A stretch of DNA of 23,551 nucleotides, taken from positions 1 through 23,551 of IMG/VR virus record IMGVR_UViG_3300021962_000669; one strand, given 5' to 3'. Of the stretch, positions 21,758-23,551 are shown piece by piece (position 1 is the stretch's first letter; each line of letters opens with the position of its first letter). Position numbers and translations under genes: made by a program. The notes below the pieces were generated by a model. The model did no database searches. It was not told the DNA's origin and worked only from the letters and a program-made list of their open reading frames with translations. The DNA is from a virus.

Positions 21758-22446
21758 TGTTTAATCATTTACCTAAAATTGAGTTTCCTGAACTCAAAGC
21801 AAAAAATATAGACGGAAAGAGATTCTATGAAAATCTGGAAACAAATCAGTCATATCCTTCAATTACAACTGTTCTTTCTATCAGAGATAAACAAGGATTA
21901 CACGAATGGCGTCAAAAGGTTGGTGACGAAGTGGCGAACTATATTGCTCGTACCTCCGCTAATCGTGGAACTGCTGTTCATAACATGGTTGAGGATTATC
22001 TCAACAATTTAGATAAAGAAGCATTAGACGAAAAACACAAGAAGAACTTCCATGCCTGGTGTATGTTTAACGAATTTAAACCTATCCTTAATAATATAAA
22101 TAATATTCATACACAGGAAGCACAAATGTTTTCTGAAAAATATACTGTCGCTGGTAGAGTTGACTGTATTGGTGAGTATGAAGGAAAACTGTCAGTAATA
22201 GATTTTAAGACATCTTCTGGTGAAAAGAAAGAAGAATGGATTAGTAATTACTTTATACAAGGCTCGGCATATGCAGAGATGTATGAAGAACTTACAGGCA
22301 CACCTATTGAACAAGTCGTTATTCTAGTGATTACATCTGATGGCTCAACCCAAGTATTCAAAAAGAATAAGAACGATTATCTACCACAATTAAAAGAGGC
22401 AGTAGAGAACTTTTACAAGTGGATAGAAAATGAAAAAACTAATTAG
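21757..22446 (+). CDS. PD-(D/E)XK exonuclease, RecB/MGME1-like
   Basis: This is a 229-residue nuclease. The RecB-type motif set is complete: RGTAVHNMVEDYL with His75, VAGRVDCIGEY with Asp136, LSVIDFKTS with Asp149 and Lys151, and the QxxxY motif Gln168-Tyr172. It resembles the single-strand exonuclease MGME1 and homologues common in marine T4-like phages. It probably processes DNA ends in recombination or host-genome degradation. It has its own consensus promoter and leaderless start, apart from the replication operon, and overlaps the next gene by 17 bases. Confidence 0.85.
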   Translation: MFNHLPKIEFPELKAKNIDGKRFYENLETNQSYPSITTVLSIRDKQGLHEWRQKVGDEVANYIARTSANRGTAVHNMVEDYLNNLDKEALDEKHKKNFHAWCMFNEFKPILNNINNIHTQEAQMFSEKYTVAGRVDCIGEYEGKLSVIDFKTSSGEKKEEWISNYFIQGSAYAEMYEELTGTPIEQVVILVITSDGSTQVFKKNKNDYLPQLKEAVENFYKWIENEKTN

Positions 22447-22786
22447 TGTACTATTATGTTCAATTCTTTTATCATGTACTTTTACATTTGAAAATGCTAA
22501 CAGTGAAGAATTTTCAAAAAGTTTCAATGAAGTATTTACCAACACGAAAGAAGTTAATATCTTTTGTGGAAATCCAATTGAGGTTGGTTATTACATGGGT
22601 TTTAATTATGGGTTATTACCCATATCTATTGGTCAAACATATGATTTCTTCGAAGAAGAATATCAAACAACGATTTTTACGGCAACGAAGGACTTTAAAA
22701 CAATCGCAATTTTATTATTAAATGATGATGAATTATGTGTTTCAAGTATCAGTTTGAATCACATATTATATGAGGAGAAAAAATAA
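22430..22786 (+). CDS. phage lipoprotein, unknown
   Basis: This is a 118-residue exported protein. MKKLISVLLCSILLSC is a full lipoprotein signal with Cys16 the likely lipidated residue (lipobox LLSC). The mature part is a small alpha-beta domain with two further Cys (IFCGNP; ELCVSS) that could form a disulfide. The GYYMGFNYGLLPISIG stretch is Gly/Tyr-rich. No family is recognised. It is the third lipoprotein in the window. Phage lipoproteins often act in superinfection exclusion or as spanins, but nothing here decides. Confidence 0.75.
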   Translation: MKKLISVLLCSILLSCTFTFENANSEEFSKSFNEVFTNTKEVNIFCGNPIEVGYYMGFNYGLLPISIGQTYDFFEEEYQTTIFTATKDFKTIAILLLNDDELCVSSISLNHILYEEKK

Positions 22787-23175
22787 TGCACAAATACACA
22801 CATCGATTTTATGAACTACTTGAGGAAATCAAAAATCTACATGATAAGAAAAGACACGATTATGCTCAAGAATCAGATCCATTTGCAAACTTTAGATTAT
22901 CAGAGTTAGGTGGAATTGAAGCATGGAAAGGTATTGCAGTTCGACTAGGTGATAAGTATAGTCGATTAATGTCTTTTATTAAAAAGGGTAAATTAAAGTT
23001 TAATGATGAATCAATCAAAGATACATTAATGGACAATGCTGTCTATTCTCTTATTGCACTTATTCTATATGAAGAATCACAAGAAAATTCTGATCAAATG
23101 ACTTTTACATTTCATGGTGATAATAATGTTGCAAGTACAGCTTCAACGACACAATCGACAGGAGAACAAGGTTGA
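22786..23175 (+). CDS. Nmad1/DUF1599 or MazG-like all-alpha protein
   Basis: This is a 129-residue protein whose first 100 residues form an all-alpha domain. It has Glu13/Glu14, KKRHDYAQ (21-28), AVRLGDKYSRL (51-61) and DTLMDNAVYSLIAL (79-92). This E / DY / RLGDK..R / D..MD.A.Y pattern fits the DUF1599 (nucleotide modification associated domain 1) and MazG/dUTPase-like superfamily, which binds or hydrolyses nucleotides. A Ser/Thr-rich tail follows. It may handle an unusual dNTP or clear non-canonical nucleotides. The ATG overlaps the previous stop (TAATG) and follows GGAG. Confidence 0.7.
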   Translation: MHKYTHRFYELLEEIKNLHDKKRHDYAQESDPFANFRLSELGGIEAWKGIAVRLGDKYSRLMSFIKKGKLKFNDESIKDTLMDNAVYSLIALILYEESQENSDQMTFTFHGDNNVASTASTTQSTGEQG

Positions 23176-23381
23176 CCCCAAAAGATTTTGCTATCTTAAT
23201 TGATCAAAAAGTTCAAATGAAACAAATGTCACATATGGATGCTGTCTTAGAATATTGTAAAGAGAAAGAAATAGAACCTGATACAATTACTCATTTAATT
23301 AATCGAACATTAAAAGAAAAGATTAAATTAAATGCAGAGGAATTACACTATTTACCAAAGAGTGGTATATTACCTATTTGA
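23172..23381 (+). CDS. 33: gp33-like late transcription coactivator
   Basis: This is a 69-residue protein with TTG as start, supported by AGGAG 7 bases upstream and a TTGA overlap with the previous stop. The sequence SHMDAVLEYCKEKEI, then LKEKIKLNAEEL and the end HYLPKSGILPI, matches my memory of gp33 homologues in marine T4-like phages. These bind the beta flap of RNA polymerase and link it to the sliding clamp through the hydrophobic C-terminus for late transcription. Position directly before gp59 is as in T4. The mechanism is family knowledge; identification rests on pattern and synteny. Confidence 0.75.
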   Translation: MTPKDFAILIDQKVQMKQMSHMDAVLEYCKEKEIEPDTITHLINRTLKEKIKLNAEELHYLPKSGILPI

Positions 23382-23551
23382 TGGATGGATTTGAAGTATA
23401 TAAAACATATCTGGCACTAAAACTACACTTCACCAGAGAAGATTATAATATAGATCAATATAATGGAAAAACAAGAGCGTCATACGATTCGTTCAACAAA
23501 AGAAACGACAGATTCTTCTTTCATCGAGTTGCCAAAAAGTATAAAAGTGAT
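23381..23551 (+). CDS. 59: gp59-like helicase loader (3'-truncated)
   Basis: This is the first 57 residues of a protein cut by the window end. The ATG overlaps the gp33-like stop (TGATG). EVYKTYLALKLHF, YNGKTRASYDSFNKRNDRFF and FHRVAKKYK correspond to the N-terminal DNA-binding domain of T4 gp59, which loads the gp41 helicase onto forked or single-stranded DNA. The basic and aromatic residues suit DNA contact. Synteny with gp33 is as in T4. The rest of the protein is outside the window. Confidence 0.75.
   Translation, partial: MDGFEVYKTYLALKLHFTREDYNIDQYNGKTRASYDSFNKRNDRFFFHRVAKKYKSD

Noticed and set aside
22095-22102. Second exact TATAAATA octamer
   Set aside because: It lies in the middle of the exonuclease gene, over 300 bases from the next gene; a few such octamers are expected by chance at this base composition.
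1-23551. CRISPR arrays, insertion sequences, tRNA genes, integrase or attachment sites
   Set aside because: No spaced direct repeats, transposase motifs, cloverleaf-like sequences or recombinase signatures were seen; the window looks like lytic phage genome throughout.

Overview
The window is a dense, AT-rich, single-strand stretch of a T4-like (tailed, contractile-type) phage genome. The T4-type core genes are a gp61-like primase (5' end cut off), nrdA, nrdB, a glutaredoxin, a T4-type RNase H, a gp33-like late-transcription coactivator and the start of gp59 (helicase loader), with gp33 and gp59 adjacent as in T4. Marine myovirus accessory genes (phoH, a DUF6433-like protein, glycosyltransferases, a RecB/MGME1-like exonuclease), the low GC and the Gram-negative-type lipoprotein signals suggest a marine phage of an alphaproteobacterium such as a SAR11-type host. 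The host assignment is inference. All supported genes are on the + strand, mostly with 1-50 base overlaps, and no gene-free gap exceeds about 130 bases.

Layout. (1) 1-4679: primase, nrdA, an unusual ATP-grasp-like gene, nrdB and a tiny zinc ribbon. (2) 4682-10315: a PD-(D/E)XK nuclease, then a tightly coupled sugar/modification cassette of two recognisable glycosyltransferases, one more GT-A-like protein, a radical SAM enzyme with a Cys-rich tail, a SAM methyltransferase and a UDP-glucose/GDP-mannose dehydrogenase family enzyme, closed by a terminator-like hairpin. (3) 10436-13552: a run of small genes that includes a stand-alone sigma-70 region 4 protein and an Api92-like protein. (4) 13527-15040: an envelope island with two lipoproteins (17-kDa-antigen-like and LPP20-like), an exported protein and a 33-residue membrane peptide. 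(5) 15042-17150: glutaredoxin, RNase H and DUF6433-like protein. (6) 17231-19125: small unknowns, exported or membrane peptides and a SleB-type wall hydrolase. (7) 19152-21725: a conserved unknown, an acyl carrier protein, a small MPTY protein, a structured leader, phoH and a GH108 endolysin. (8) 21757-23551: PD-(D/E)XK exonuclease, lipoprotein, Nmad1/MazG-like protein, gp33-like and gp59-like.

Regulation. Five genes (starts at 10436, 11030, 17231, 19152, 21757) have a sigma-70-like promoter of one fixed architecture: TTGAC(A/T), a 16-17 base spacer, an extended -10 beginning TGN, and only 6-8 bases before the ATG. No Shine-Dalgarno sequence lies between, so these look like leaderless early transcripts. 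Other genes mostly have GGAG-type ribosome sites. One of the five is the sigma-4-like gene itself. A possible T4-type late promoter (TATAAATA) precedes the structured phoH leader. The best candidates for something undescribed are the sugar/radical SAM cassette, the leaderless promoter family with the sigma-4 protein, the ATP-grasp-like protein between nrdA and nrdB, the phage-borne envelope lipoprotein island, the acyl carrier protein, and the phoH leader.
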